A stretch of DNA of 47,777 nucleotides. It comes from Stenotrophomonas panacihumi (GTDB taxonomy: Bacteria > Pseudomonadota > Gammaproteobacteria > Xanthomonadales > Xanthomonadaceae). The notes beneath the pieces are model-generated. The model was not told where the DNA came from. It did not search any database and was given only the letters and a program-made list of their open reading frames with translations. This document shows, in pieces, positions 1 to 8,714 of the stretch. The stretch is from assembly GCF_001431645.1 (NCBI RefSeq), contig NZ_LLXU01000002.1, forward strand, positions 1 through 47,777, written 5' to 3'. Every line of letters starts with the position of its first letter. Position 1 is the stretch's first letter. Both the position numbers and the translations under genes were made by a program.

Positions 1-144
1 GGTATCGGCATCGACGGCCTTGTTGCGGTACTGCAGCCACGCCACGCCGGGCAGTAGCGGCGCGGTGCGCGCCAGCAGGCGATGGGTGTCGGTCTCGTCC
101 GGCGTGATGAGGTAGAGGCCACGGCGGGCCAGGCGCGGGTTCAT
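1..144 (-). CDS. thiE: Thiamine phosphate synthase, N-terminal fragment (runs off left edge)
   Basis: Only the first 48 codons lie in the window; the rest continues beyond position 1. The visible start reads [17 protein letters not shown], then a segment ending [16 protein letters not shown]. The 'GLYLITPD' strand followed by 'LQYRNK' is the typical first and second beta strand of the ThiE TIM barrel, which joins the thiazole and pyrimidine moieties to make thiamine phosphate. The ATG is at 142-144 on the minus strand. The gene is divergent from the rubredoxin gene, with about 70 bases between them that would hold both promoters. The identification rests on a short stretch, so it is likely rather than certain. 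Confidence 0.75.
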   Translation of the reverse strand, partial: MNPRLARRGLYLITPDETDTHRLLARTAPLLPGVAWLQYRNKAVDADT

Positions 145-215
145 GGAGCGGCTTCCGATGGGGCGGGCGGGGTGGGACAATGCCCGTTCCCCCGATAGGC
201 AGCCGTGATTATCCG

Positions 216-407
216 ATGAGCGACGCGACCGCGACCACCTACCGCAACTGGATGTGCGTCGTCTGCGGTTTCATCTACCGCGAGGCCGACGGCCTGCCAG
301 AAGAGGGCATCGCCCCGGGGACGCGCTGGGAAGACATCCCCGATACCTGGACCTGCCCGGACTGCGGCGTGACCAAGGACGATTTCGAGATGATGGAGAT
401 CGACTGA
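216..407 (+). CDS. Rubredoxin
   Basis: Encodes 63 residues starting [12 protein letters not shown]. Two cysteine knuckles are visible, CVVCG near residues 12-16 and CPDCGV near 45-50, spaced as in type I rubredoxins. They would bind one Fe(Cys)4 centre. Between them is the family signature '[15 protein letters not shown]'. Rubredoxins are small cytoplasmic electron carriers; the partner is not indicated here. An in-frame ATG exists 36 bases upstream, but the chosen start matches the usual rubredoxin length of 52-65 residues. The gene stands alone, divergent from thiE and convergent with the SirB1-like gene. Confidence 0.93.
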   Translation: MSDATATTYRNWMCVVCGFIYREADGLPEEGIAPGTRWEDIPDTWTCPDCGVTKDDFEMMEID

Positions 408-438
408 GGCCGACCGAGGCGCCACGCCCGCCGCGGGC

Positions 439-1284
439 TCAGTGCATGCGCGAGCGGTCGGGGCTCAGTTCCACCAGCTGCTCGCGGATCGACGCGGCAT
501 CGCGTGCCTGCGGATGGAGCTGCAGGTAGCGCGAGAGATCCTGCCGCGCGCCATGCCGGTGTTCCAGGTGCAGGTAGGCCAGCCCCCGGTCGCGCAGCGC
601 TTCGGGCTGGTCGGGCATCAGCCGGAGGATGCGGTCGGCGCTGCGCGCGGCGCGGTCCCACTGTTCGTCGTCGGCGTACACGCCGTGCAGGTTGCGCAGC
701 ATGCGCACCAGGATCGCCCGGTGCGGCGCCGGATCAAGGATCTGCAGCAGCGCGCGGTCGTCGGGCAGCTCGCCGCCCAGGTGCGGGCGCGCGCGCTCGC
801 GCAACTCGTCCACGCCCAGCGGGCGGCCGCCATTGAAGGGGTCCATCACCAGCAGGCCGTCATCGACCGGCAGGCGCACCAGGAAGTGCCCGGGGAAGGA
901 CACGCCATCGAGCGGGATGCCCAGGCGCCGCGCCACTTCCATCTGCACCATCGCCAGCGAGATCGGATTGCCGAGGCGGCGCTCGAAGACCTCGTTCAGA
1001 TAGCTGTTGCGCGGGTCGTAATATTCGTCGTGGTTGCCGGCGTAGCCGAGCTCGTCGAACAGGTGGCGGTTCACCGCGGCCATCTTCAGCGGCCACAGCG
1101 CGATGGCGTCCACCTCGGTGCGCAGGTGCTCGACATGGCTCTGCACGAGCGTGTCGTAGAGGTCGACATCGAGCCCCGGATATTCGTCGCGCGCGATGAG
1201 CAGCGCGGTGGACAGCAGCGGCAGTGCCTCGTCGTCCAGTTTCGCCAGGGTCGTCCAGCTCGGCAATGTCAGTCTATCCCCCAT
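439..1284 (-). CDS. SirB1-family protein, transglutaminase-like domain plus TPR
   Basis: Encodes 281 residues from MGDRLTLPSWTTL. The first two thirds match the SirB1 N-terminal/transglutaminase-like family. Visible motifs are 'YYDPRNSYLNEVFERR', 'GNPISLA' and 'VSFPGHFLVR'. The C-terminal part (about 190-270) contains TPR-like helices such as 'AEALRDRGLAYLHLE'. A classical papain-like Cys is not obvious, so catalysis is doubtful. The function is not established; E. coli SirB1 homologues sit near prmC/kdsA. An upstream ATG at 1318-1320 adds 12 residues but lies before the conserved family start. It is first transcribed after DUF192, with a 75-base gap. Confidence 0.8.
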   Translation of the reverse strand: MGDRLTLPSWTTLAKLDDEALPLLSTALLIARDEYPGLDVDLYDTLVQSHVEHLRTEVDAIALWPLKMAAVNRHLFDELGYAGNHDEYYDPRNSYLNEVFERRLGNPISLAMVQMEVARRLGIPLDGVSFPGHFLVRLPVDDGLLVMDPFNGGRPLGVDELRERARPHLGGELPDDRALLQILDPAPHRAILVRMLRNLHGVYADDEQWDRAARSADRILRLMPDQPEALRDRGLAYLHLEHRHGARQDLSRYLQLHPQARDAASIREQLVELSPDRSRMH

Positions 1285-1359
1285 GCCCGCAAGACTGCGG
1301 CCAAATGCATGGGGGTTCAAGTCCGGCGCGTCCCGACAGTGGCGTCGGGCGATGCGGAT

Positions 1360-1809
1360 TCAGGGCGCGGTCGGGATACCGGGGCCGAAGGTCAGCTCGG
1401 CGCCGTCCTTCAGCTGCAGGCGGCTGGCCTGGCCGGCGTTGAGCTCCAGCACGTAGCGCGCCGCGCCCTTGCTCGGATACGGCGGGCAGCCGTCGCCGAG
1501 CGTGCACGGCGGCACGTCGCGCTGCTGCGACACCAGCCGGCGCTGGTTGTCGAAATACAGGATGTCGAGCGGGATCTTGGTGTTCTTCATCCAGTACGCC
1601 TGCGGCTCCTCGCGGTCGTGGATGAACAACATGCCGTGGTCGGCGTCCATCTCGTCGCGGAACATCAACCCGCGCGCCCGGCTGGCCTCGTCCTGCGCCA
1701 GTTCCACCTGGTAACGCTGTCCGCCGAGTTCGACCCAATGCGCCCCGGCGCTGGCGCAACCGGACAGGGCGAAGACCGAAACGAGGGCAAGCAGGCGGAG
1801 CAGTTTCAT
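1360..1809 (-). CDS. DUF192-family lipoprotein
   Basis: Encodes 149 residues. The start MKLLRLLALVSVFALSGCASAG is a lipoprotein signal peptide with lipobox LSGC, so the product is probably an envelope lipoprotein. The rest is a DUF192 domain: 'ASRARGLMFRDEM' and 'GMLFIHDREEPQAYWMKNTKIPLDILY' fit its core, followed by 'YVLELNAG'. DUF192 proteins have no assigned reaction. The open frame extends 48 codons upstream, but that part is Pro/Ala-rich and would bury the signal peptide, so the ATG at 1807-1809 is preferred. It is separated by about 118 bases from rpiA on the same strand. Confidence 0.88.
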   Translation of the reverse strand: MKLLRLLALVSVFALSGCASAGAHWVELGGQRYQVELAQDEASRARGLMFRDEMDADHGMLFIHDREEPQAYWMKNTKIPLDILYFDNQRRLVSQQRDVPPCTLGDGCPPYPSKGAARYVLELNAGQASRLQLKDGAELTFGPGIPTAP

Positions 1810-1927
1810 GGCGGGCGAGGGAGAAGGAAGGGACGGCGCACCATCGGCCATGGCCGATGTGTCGTCAAGGGCAAGCCGCCCCCGGGCGCCGCGCGACCAA
1901 GCCAAAACAGCCGAAAAGCGGCAGAAC

Positions 1928-2575
1928 TCAAAGAACGACAGGCGGCTCCCCACCCACGATCACCACATCCGCCCGCCGCCGCGCGAACAACCCCACGCAC
2001 ACCACGCCCGGGATCTGGTTGAGCTCGCGCTCCAGCGCCACCGGGTCGGTGATCTGCAGGTGGTGGATATCCAGCACCACGTTGCCGTTGTCGGTCACCA
2101 CGCCCTCGCGCCACGCCGGCTGCCCGCCCGTGCGCGCCAGGATCTGCCGCGCCACCAGGCTGCGCGCCATCGGGATCACCTCCACCGGCAGCGGGAACTT
2201 GCCCAGCACCGGCACCTGCTTGCTCGGGTCCACGATGCACACGAACTGCTCGCTCGCCTCGGCGATGATCTTCTCGCGCGTCAGCGCCGCGCCGCCGCCC
2301 TTGATCAGGCACTTGGCCGGGTCGCACTCGTCGGCCCCGTCCACGTACAGCGACAGCGTGCCGGTGTGGTTGAGGTCCAGCACCTCGATGCCGTGCGCGC
2401 GCAAGCGCTCGGTGCTCTGCTCCGAACTGGACACCGCACCCTTGATGCGATGGCCGATGCGGCCCAGCGCATCGATGAAGTAGGCCACCGTCGAACCGGT
2501 GCCCACGCCCACGATCATGCCGTCCTTGACGTATTCGATGGCCTTTTCGGCGGCCAGCCGCTTTGCTTCGGACAT
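1928..2575 (-). CDS. rpiA: Ribose-5-phosphate isomerase A
   Basis: Encodes 215 residues, the normal RpiA length. It interconverts ribose 5-phosphate and ribulose 5-phosphate in the pentose phosphate pathway. Family motifs are clear: '[17 protein letters not shown]' (phosphate loop, about 22-38), 'DGADECD' (about 82-88) and '[14 protein letters not shown]' (about 92-105), the last containing the catalytic Glu/Lys region. The start [16 protein letters not shown] aligns with known RpiA N termini. It lies 40 bases downstream of the EVE-domain gene on the same strand and may be co-transcribed with it. Confidence 0.97.
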   Translation of the reverse strand: MSEAKRLAAEKAIEYVKDGMIVGVGTGSTVAYFIDALGRIGHRIKGAVSSSEQSTERLRAHGIEVLDLNHTGTLSLYVDGADECDPAKCLIKGGGAALTREKIIAEASEQFVCIVDPSKQVPVLGKFPLPVEVIPMARSLVARQILARTGGQPAWREGVVTDNGNVVLDIHHLQITDPVALERELNQIPGVVCVGLFARRRADVVIVGGEPPVVL

Positions 2576-2615
2576 GTCGGAAATCCGGAAGGGGAAAACG
2601 AAACGGGGCGCGCCC

Positions 2616-3082
<467 letters not shown>

Positions 3083-3086
<4 letters not shown>

Positions 3087-3670
3087 GCGGGAACAGTCTG
3101 GATCAGGTGGGTGGCGTGTTCGGTGCAGATCGCGTCGAGCGGGACGTCCCAGGATTCGACCGCCAGCGCGGGCACTTCCTGCACGCCGAAGCCGACGCCG
3201 ACCAGCCAGGGCGGTGCGGCCTGGCGTTGCCGGAAAGCGAAGCTGCGATCATACCAGCCGCCTCCCATGCCCAGCCGGCCGCCCCGTGCATCAAAGCCCA
3301 CCAGCGGGGCGACGACGAGGTCGATGTCCTCGGCCGGCAGCGCGTGGTCCGGGTCGATGTCGGGCTCGGGAATGCCGTAGCGGTTGGGCTTGAGCGGCTC
3401 GCCCGGGCGCCAGGGCGCGAAGCGCAGCACCTGGCCGTGCAGCACCGGCAGGCAGTAGCGCACGGCGGACGGCAGGCTCAGCTGCCAGCGATGCAGGCCG
3501 ATCTCCCCATCCATCGCCCAGTAGCCGGCCACGGTGCCGGCGCTCGGGGCGAAGGGCAGCGCGAGCAGGCGCGCGGCGAGCGCGTCGGCCGCGGCGATGC
3601 GGGTGGCCGCGGGCAGCGCGCGGCGGCGCTCACGCAGGGTACGGCGCAGGGCGTCGCGGTCGTCCGTCAT
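3083..3670 (-). CDS. 5-formyltetrahydrofolate cyclo-ligase (YgfA-like)
   Basis: Encodes 195 residues. It converts 5-formyl-THF to 5,10-methenyl-THF with ATP. The N-terminal basic helix 'RRTLRERRRAL' and the C-terminal loop 'DARGGRLGMGGGWYDRSFA' (about 135-153), the nucleotide/folate-binding G-M-G-x-G-x-Y-D signature, are clear. The ATG at 3668-3670 is preferred to one 60 bases upstream because MTDDRDALRR begins at the family start. It lies directly downstream of a 6S RNA, the same arrangement as ssrS-ygfA in E. coli, which supports the assignment of both. Confidence 0.93.
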
Positions 3671-3728
3671 GCGGGTCCAGGGCTGGCGTGCGGGAGGAAG
3701 GGCGGCGTGCGGCCGCAGGCTGCGCCGC

Positions 3729-3771
3729 AAAAAACAGGAGCGGCGCCCTTGCGGGACGCCGCTCCTGCGGA
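3729..3771 (-). terminator. Rho-independent terminator after 6S RNA
   Basis: Read on the minus strand, an 11-bp or longer GC-rich stem (GGAGCGGCG pairing with CGCCGCTCC) is followed by CTG and then a run of six T. It lies a few bases after the closing helix of the 6S RNA and before the cyclo-ligase gene. It can end 6S transcription; some readthrough into the downstream gene is possible. Confidence 0.85.
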
Positions 3772-3773
3772 AT

Positions 3774-3964
3774 ATTGCATTCTCCGCGGTGACGATGCGT
3801 GCGAAACGACCTTGAACCCGAGGTTCAAGTGGGAACGCTGGGAAACCATCGGGCTTTCCGCTGCGAGGCGGACATGCACACCCGGCGTCGTCGCGCCCCC
3901 GGTGTCGTTATTAAGGGACAAGGCGAATGTTTGCACACGCCGTCGTTCACAGCAGAGAACGCGT
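3774..3964 (-). ncRNA. ssrS: 6S RNA
   Basis: A minus-strand RNA of about 190 nt between zapA and the 5-formyl-THF cyclo-ligase gene, the standard gammaproteobacterial 6S location. Its ends form a perfect closing helix: CGTTCTCTGC near 3961-3952 pairs with GCGGAGAATG near 3787-3778 (one G-T at the end and one inside). The 3' half contains the conserved hairpin CTTGAAC...GTTCAAG (3811-3829), seen in E. coli 6S. 6S RNA mimics an open promoter and sequesters sigma70 RNA polymerase in stationary phase. The 5' end is inferred from the TATAAT box; the exact 3' end is uncertain by several bases. Confidence 0.88.
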
Positions 3965-3968
3965 GGCC

Positions 3969-3997
3969 ATTATAGCCAGCATGGCTCGGGCCGCCAG
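3969..3997 (-). promoter_or_regulatory. Promoter of 6S RNA
   Basis: A perfect -10 box TATAAT lies on the minus strand at 3974-3969, seven bases before the inferred 6S 5' end. The -35 at a 17-base spacing is a weak match (CTGGCG). A consensus -10 is rare in this GC-rich window, which fits a strongly expressed small RNA. Confidence 0.7.
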
Positions 3998-4059
3998 TGC
4001 ATTCGTCGCCAAAGTGTTCCCCGGGGATTCATTGTTGCGATGGGAACGCGTATTCGGCT

Positions 4060-4362
4060 TCAGCGCGGTGTATCGGTGGCGCTGTCCAGGCGGCGGTTGA
4101 GTTCGCCGAGCGTGCGCGTGAGTTCGCGCTGCTGGCGCGCCTGTTCGTCGCGCAGCTGCTGCAGCTCGTGGGCCAGGTTCAACGCCGACAACACCGCCAG
4201 CCGGTCGAGGGCGACCATGCGGTTGGTGCCGCGGATCTCGCGCATGCGCGCGTCCAGCAGGCGCGCGGCGGCGGTGAGGCTGTCGCGCTCCTCGGCGGTG
4301 ACGCCCACGGTGTATTCGCGGTCCAGGATGCGGACGCTGACCGGTTCGGTGCCTTGGCTCAC
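4060..4362 (-). CDS. zapA: Cell division protein ZapA
   Basis: Encodes 100 residues. ZapA binds FtsZ and bundles protofilaments at the Z ring. The N-terminal domain 'VSVRILDREYTVGVTAEER' and the following 'LLDARMREIRGTNRMVALDRLAVLSALNLAHEL' match the family, and a long C-terminal coiled-coil helix (about 60-92) completes it. The start overlaps the stop of the upstream zapB-like gene by 4 bases (ATGA), showing translational coupling. The gene lies upstream of 6S RNA, as in E. coli. Confidence 0.95.
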   Translation of the reverse strand: MSQGTEPVSVRILDREYTVGVTAEERDSLTAAARLLDARMREIRGTNRMVALDRLAVLSALNLAHELQQLRDEQARQQRELTRTLGELNRRLDSATDTPR

Positions 4363-4580
4363 GTGTGCTGCTCCAGCGACTTGAGGCGGGCGATCATCGC
4401 TTCCACCCGCGAACGGGCCTGCTCGTTCTTGGTCAGCAGCTGCGCGCGCTCGGCGATCAGCTGTTCCTGCTGGTGGCGCAGGCTGCGGTTTTCATCGGCG
4501 AGCCGTTGCGCGCGCTCGACCAGCCCTTCGACGCGGGCGGCAAGGGCGCGCAACTCGGCGAGGGGATCGGTCGTTTCCAT
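4359..4580 (-). CDS. ZapB-like coiled-coil protein (TIGR02449 type)
   Basis: Encodes 73 residues, almost entirely one predicted coiled coil: 'ELRALAARVEGLVERAQRL' followed by 'ENRSLRHQQEQLIAERAQLL' and 'NEQARSRVEAMIARLKSLE'. This matches the small TIGR02449 family that precedes zapA in xanthomonads and pseudomonads and is presumed to act in division, by analogy with ZapB. The function is inferred from the fold and from its 4-base overlap with zapA. It is likely the first gene of the zapB-zapA-6S region. Confidence 0.85.
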   Translation of the reverse strand: METTDPLAELRALAARVEGLVERAQRLADENRSLRHQQEQLIAERAQLLTKNEQARSRVEAMIARLKSLEQHT

Positions 4581-4612
4581 CGGCCAAGACTAGGGGGCGG
4601 CTCGCGCGGCGG

Positions 4613-6391
4613 TCAAGGCACGGCCAGGAGCGGCGTGCGGGCGTCGACGGGCGGGTGCAGCAGGGCGCGGCACGCCACCGCGTCGCGTCCCGGCGCGACC
4701 AGGTAGCCCTGGATCTCGTCGCAGCCGTGCGCCTGCAGGAAATCGCGCTGGCGGGTGTACTCCACGCCTTCGGCCACCACCAGCAGGCCCAGCGCGTGGC
4801 CCATGGCGATGATCGCCGCCACGATCGGGCCGCCGCCCTGCGCCAGGTCGGTCACGAACGGCTGGCCGATCTTCAGCGTGGTCACCGGCAGCTGGCGCAG
4901 GTAGGCCAGCGAGGAGTAGCCGGTGCCGAAGTCGTCGATGGCGATGCCCACGCCGAGCTCGCGCAGTTCGCGCAACAGCGCGATGCCGCGTTCGCCTTCG
5001 GCGAGCATGGCCGTCTCGGTCAGTTCCAGTTCCAGGGTGCCCGGCGGCAGGTCGTGGGCGGCCAGCAGGTCGGCCACTTCCAGCGCGAAGGTCGGCTGGC
5101 GCAGCTGCCAGGCCGAGACGTTGACCGACATGCGCAGCTCGGTGATGCCTTCCTCGCGCCACTGCGCCAGCGTGGCGCAGGCCTGGCGCAGCACCCAGCT
5201 GCCGATCTCCGGCATCACGCCGATCTGCTCGGCGATCGGAATGAATTCTTCCGGCGAGACATTGCCGAAGCTGTCGTCGTGCCAGCGCAGCAGCGCTTCC
5301 ACCGCGGCGGTGCGGCCGCTGCGCAGCGACTGGCGCGGCTGGAACACCAGGTGGAAGCAGCGGTCCATCTCGGTGGCGCGCAGCGCGTTGGCGATGCGGG
5401 CGCGGCGGTGGCTGGCGCGGTCGAGCATGGCCGAGTACGCGCGCCAGGTGCGGCGGCCGGCCGCCTTGGCGCGGCGGGTGGCGCTTTCGGCATGGGCGAG
5501 CAGTTCGCTGGGCAGGCGGCCGTGCGACGGCGCCTCGGCGATGCCCAGCGAGAGCGAGACGATGGTGCTGTGGTCATCGCCCAGCAGCAGCGGTTCGGCG
5601 AAGGCGCGCAGGATGTCTTCGGCGAGCTGCTCGGCCTGGCGGGTGGCGTCGCTGGCGTGCAGCACCACGGCGAACTCGTCGCCGCCCAGGCGGGCGAGCA
5701 CGCCGCGCGGGCCGATGATCGCCGCCAGCCGTTCGGCGGTGGCGCGCAGCGCCTGGTCGCCGGCGCGGTGGCCGAGCCAGTCGTTGATGTGGCCGAGGTG
5801 GTCGATGTCCATCGCCAGCAGGGCGACGGTGCGGCCCTCGCGGCGGGCTTCCACCAGCGCATGGGCCAGGTGTTCGGCCAGGCGCGCGCGCAGCGGCAGG
5901 CCGGTCAGGGTGTCGTAGTTGGCCAGGTAGCGCAGCTCGCGCTCGGCGCGGCGCGATTCGCCGACATCGCGCAGGCACAGCAGGCTGCGCGCCGGGCCCG
6001 GGCCGGCCAGCGCCTGCCGGGTGACCCGGCACGGCACCAGGCGTCCATCGGCGCGGCGCAGCCAGATTTCATCCTCGCCCACCGGCTCGGGAGCTTCCTC
6101 CGCGCTGGCCTGCAGGCCGGTGAAGGTGCGCAGCCGCAATTCGGCTTCCTCGTGCCAGCCGCCCAGGCGCAGGAACGCGGGGTTGGCGTCGAGCACGCGC
6201 TCTTGCGCGTCGAGCAGCAGGACCGCTTCCTCGATCAGCTTCAGGGCCTGCGGCGCGGCGCCGTCCAGCCGCTGGCCGCGCCCTTGGCGGGTACGCCAGA
6301 ACACGGCGGCGGTGAGGGCAGATGCAATGCCGGCGGCCATGGCCGCGAACGGGCGGTGGAGCAGCAGGGCGGCGGTACTGGCAAGCGGCAT
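4613..6391 (-). CDS. GGDEF-EAL protein with PAS-like and N-terminal membrane segment
   Basis: Encodes about 592 residues: a hydrophobic N-terminal helix (about 5-30), a PAS-like sensor (about 50-155), a GGDEF domain with intact '[13 protein letters not shown]' (about 235) and an EAL domain (about 350-590). EAL signatures present are AVEALLRWH, 'SVNVSAWQL', ELTETAM, '[14 protein letters not shown]' and AEGVE. The usual KIDxSFV is KIGQPFV, so one acidic residue of the active site is a glycine. No RxxD inhibitory site precedes GGDEF (the D position is G). It could make or degrade c-di-GMP; phosphodiesterase activity is uncertain. A GTG 54 bases upstream (6443-6445) is an alternative start. Confidence 0.9.
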   Translation of the reverse strand: MPLASTAALLLHRPFAAMAAGIASALTAAVFWRTRQGRGQRLDGAAPQALKLIEEAVLLLDAQERVLDANPAFLRLGGWHEEAELRLRTFTGLQASAEEAPEPVGEDEIWLRRADGRLVPCRVTRQALAGPGPARSLLCLRDVGESRRAERELRYLANYDTLTGLPLRARLAEHLAHALVEARREGRTVALLAMDIDHLGHINDWLGHRAGDQALRATAERLAAIIGPRGVLARLGGDEFAVVLHASDATRQAEQLAEDILRAFAEPLLLGDDHSTIVSLSLGIAEAPSHGRLPSELLAHAESATRRAKAAGRRTWRAYSAMLDRASHRRARIANALRATEMDRCFHLVFQPRQSLRSGRTAAVEALLRWHDDSFGNVSPEEFIPIAEQIGVMPEIGSWVLRQACATLAQWREEGITELRMSVNVSAWQLRQPTFALEVADLLAAHDLPPGTLELELTETAMLAEGERGIALLRELRELGVGIAIDDFGTGYSSLAYLRQLPVTTLKIGQPFVTDLAQGGGPIVAAIIAMGHALGLLVVAEGVEYTRQRDFLQAHGCDEIQGYLVAPGRDAVACRALLHPPVDARTPLLAVP

Positions 6392-6536
6392 GGAAGGCGG
6401 CACGACGGACGATGCACGAGTGTCTCCCGTGCGGTTGAAACCCACAAGACAATGTCATCGGATTGCTACACTGGGCACCCGATGTCGCGCCCCGCGCGGC
6501 CTCGGCATGCCCCATGTGTGCGGAATCGAAAAGCAG

Positions 6537-7082
6537 ATGAGCGAATTGCCGGAAGTTGTGGCCGTCCAGGAAGAGAGCCAGCGGCTGGGCCTGGCCGCCA
6601 GCGCGGCCGAATTGCACGGCGGCCTGTGCGGTTGGCTGGCCGCCGGCGGCGAGGACGTGCCCGAATGGCCGGCGCGCGTGCTGTCCGACGATAGCCTGCC
6701 GGCGCCCGCGCCCGGCGGCGCGCTCGACCGCCTGCGGCAGGTCAGCGCCAGCCAGCTGGGCGACCGCGATTTCGCCTTCGAACTGCTGCTGGCCGAGGAG
6801 GGCGCGCCGCTCGCGGTGCGCGCCGACGCGCTGTTCGAATGGTGCCGCGCCTTCCTTGGCGGCTTCGGCCTGGCCGCCGGCGCGCGCCCGCAGCTCTCCG
6901 AGGAGGGCGAAGAGGCCCTGCAGGACCTGGCGCGGCTGGCACAGGCGTCCAGCGGCGATTTCGACAGCGCCGACGAGGACGAGAGCGCGCTGGCCGAGAT
7001 CGAGGAATTCGTGCGCGTGGCCGCGTTGCTGCTGCACGGCGACTGCGTGCTCGGCCCGCGCTACCGCCAGCGCTTGAACTGA
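6537..7082 (+). CDS. UPF0149 family protein (YgfB/YecA-like)
   Basis: Encodes 181 residues. The family pattern is visible: '[15 protein letters not shown]' near the N terminus, '[16 protein letters not shown]' in the middle, and '[13 protein letters not shown]' near the end. E. coli YgfB is a small helical protein of uncertain role; in Pseudomonas it has been linked to repression of the alpA lysis pathway. The gene precedes pepP by 7 bases; ygfB-pepP is also adjacent in E. coli, which supports the call. The ATG at 6537 is preferred over one at 6507 because the conserved family start is MSELP. Confidence 0.9.
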   Translation: MSELPEVVAVQEESQRLGLAASAAELHGGLCGWLAAGGEDVPEWPARVLSDDSLPAPAPGGALDRLRQVSASQLGDRDFAFELLLAEEGAPLAVRADALFEWCRAFLGGFGLAAGARPQLSEEGEEALQDLARLAQASSGDFDSADEDESALAEIEEFVRVAALLLHGDCVLGPRYRQRLN

Positions 7083-7089
7083 GGCCGGC

Positions 7090-8445
7090 GTGAAGCGCCT
7101 GACCGGGATCAGCGCCGCCGAGTACGCGCGGCGCCGGCGCCAGCTGATGCAGATGGCCGGCGACCAGGCCATCCTCGTGTTGCCGGCCGCGCCCGAGCGC
7201 GTGCGCAGCCACGACACCCACTATCCATACCGGCAGGATTCGGACTTCTGGTACCTGTGTGGCTTTCCCGAACCGGAAGCGGTGCTGGTGCTCATCCCCG
7301 GCCGCCGCCATGGCGAGGTCATCCTGTTCTGCCGCGAGCGCGACGCCGAGCGCGAGGCCTGGGACGGCCCGCGCGCCGGGCAGGAAGGCGCGGTGGGCGA
7401 GTACGGCATGGACGACGCCTATCCCATCGAGGACCTGGACGACATCCTGCCGGGCCTGCTGGAAGGCCGCTCGCGGGTCTACTACCACTTCGGCCGCGAT
7501 GCCGATTTCGACCTCAAGCTGATCGGCTGGGTGAACCGCGTGCGCGCGCAGGTGCGCTATGGCGCGCAGCCGCCGCACGAGTTCCTGGAGCTTGGCCACC
7601 TGCTGCACGAGCAGCGGCTGTTCAAGTCACGCGACGAGATCGCCCTGATGCAGCGCGCGGCCGACCTGAGCGTGCGCGCGCACCGCGCCGCCATGCGTGC
7701 GGCGCGGCCGGGCATCCACGAATACGAGCTGCAGGCCGACCTGGAGCGCGAGTTCCGCGCGGGCGACGCGTGGCCGGCTTACGGCAGCATCGTGGGCGCC
7801 GGCCACAATGCCTGCGTGCTGCACTATCGCGACAACAGCGCGCGCAGCCGCGATGGCGACCTGGTGCTGGTCGATGCCGGCGCCGAATACCGCGGCTATG
7901 CCAGCGACATCACCCGCACCTTCCCGGTCAATGGCCGTTTCACCCGCGAGCAGCGCGCGCTGCACGACCTGGTGGGCCGCGCACAGGCCGCCGCGCTGGC
8001 GCAGGCGCGCCCGGGCGTGGCGTACGAAGCCGGGCACCTGGCGGCGGTGGAAGTGCTGACCGACGGCCTGCTCCAGCTGGGCCTGCTCAAGGGCCGCCTG
8101 CAGACCAACATCGACGAAGGCCTGTACCGGCGTTTCTACCGGCACAAGACCGGCCACTGGCTGGGCCTCGACGTGCATGACGTGGGCGAATACCGCTTCG
8201 GCGGCGAATCGCGCCTGCTGGAGTCGGGCATGGTGTTCACCATCGAACCGGGCCTGTACGTCTCCCCGGACGACGACACGGTGGACGCGAAGTGGCGCGG
8301 CATCGGCATCCGCACGGAAGACGACGTCCTGATCACCGCCGAAGGCCACCAGGTCCTGACGGGCGACCTGGAACGCAGCGCCGAAGAAATCGAAGCCTTC
8401 ATGGCCACCACAAAGAACGACCCCATCAGCCCCCAGCTACTCTGA
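7090..8445 (+). CDS. pepP: Xaa-Pro aminopeptidase (aminopeptidase P)
   Basis: Encodes 451 residues with a GTG start 7 bases after the UPF0149 stop. It removes N-terminal residues preceding proline using a dinuclear metal centre. The N-terminal AMP_N domain contains 'YPYRQDSDFWYLCGFPEPEAVLVL'. The M24 pita-bread domain shows all five ligands in order: DAGAEY, 'YASDITRTFPV', 'HKTGHWLGLDVHDVG', FTIEPGLY and 'IGIRTEDD'. Length and order match E. coli PepP. The gene faces pepQ across a 263-base spacer filled with repeats. Confidence 0.96.
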   Translation: MKRLTGISAAEYARRRRQLMQMAGDQAILVLPAAPERVRSHDTHYPYRQDSDFWYLCGFPEPEAVLVLIPGRRHGEVILFCRERDAEREAWDGPRAGQEGAVGEYGMDDAYPIEDLDDILPGLLEGRSRVYYHFGRDADFDLKLIGWVNRVRAQVRYGAQPPHEFLELGHLLHEQRLFKSRDEIALMQRAADLSVRAHRAAMRAARPGIHEYELQADLEREFRAGDAWPAYGSIVGAGHNACVLHYRDNSARSRDGDLVLVDAGAEYRGYASDITRTFPVNGRFTREQRALHDLVGRAQAAALAQARPGVAYEAGHLAAVEVLTDGLLQLGLLKGRLQTNIDEGLYRRFYRHKTGHWLGLDVHDVGEYRFGGESRLLESGMVFTIEPGLYVSPDDDTVDAKWRGIGIRTEDDVLITAEGHQVLTGDLERSAEEIEAFMATTKNDPISPQLL

Positions 8446-8455
8446 TGGAGCAAAG

Positions 8456-8566
8456 CCCCCTTTGTTAAGGGGGCGCGCCGAAGGCGCGGGGATAGGCAAG
8501 GCAAGAGGATGGGGCCCAAAGTTTGCGCAGCAAACTTTGGGGGCGAAGCCGCAAAGCGGCTGCGCC
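8456..8566. repeat. Multi-hairpin intergenic repeat, copy 1
   Basis: A 111-base unit with four successive inverted repeats: CCCCCTT/AAGGGGG (8456-8473), CGCGCC-GAA-GGCGCG, a 12-bp stem at 8515-8541 with loop GCA, and an AGCCGC-AAA-GCGGCT stem within 8542-8566. Between hairpins two and three is the conserved spacer GGATAGGCAAGGCA (8490-8503). It lies between convergent pepP and pepQ and is followed immediately by copy 2. I see no open frame of note. It resembles a REP-type or mosaic intergenic element; no transposase is nearby. Confidence 0.9.
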
Positions 8567-8570
8567 TCCG

Positions 8571-8681
8571 CCCCTTTGTTAAGGGGGCGCGCCGAAGGCG
8601 CGGGGGATAGGCAAGGCAGAAGGAAGGGGCCCAAAGTTTGCTGCGCAAACTTTGGGGGCGAAGCCGCTCCGCGGCTACGCC
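8571..8681. repeat. Multi-hairpin intergenic repeat, copy 2
   Basis: A tandem copy of the preceding unit, offset by 114-115 bases and nearly identical. The 12-bp stem (8630-8656) is the same, but its loop is TGC instead of GCA, the reverse complement. The last hairpin (8657-8681) has loop TCCG. The spacer core GGATAGGCAAGGCA is at 8605-8618. Confidence 0.9.
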
Positions 8682-8689
8682 GTCCCCCG

Positions 8690-8714
8690 CACTAGCCCGC
8701 TGCGCGGGCTAGTG
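8690..8714. terminator. Hairpin overlapping the pepQ stop, between pepP and pepQ
   Basis: A perfect 11-bp inverted repeat, CACTAGCCCGC-TGC-GCGGGCTAGTG, includes the pepQ stop codon (8709-8711). There is no T run on either side, so it is a weak terminator candidate or simply the last hairpin of the repeat cluster. Confidence 0.5.

Noticed and set aside
3774..3964. Small protein frame of 89 codons on the minus strand (3667-3936)
   Set aside because: It overlaps the 6S RNA, its terminator and the start of the cyclo-ligase gene, and its sequence has no protein-like conservation that I recognise.
8456..8681. CRISPR array
   Set aside because: Only two long repeat units with no regular short spacers and no cas genes nearby.
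8456..8681. Insertion sequence
   Set aside because: No transposase frame and no target-site duplication visible; the units are too short to be autonomous.
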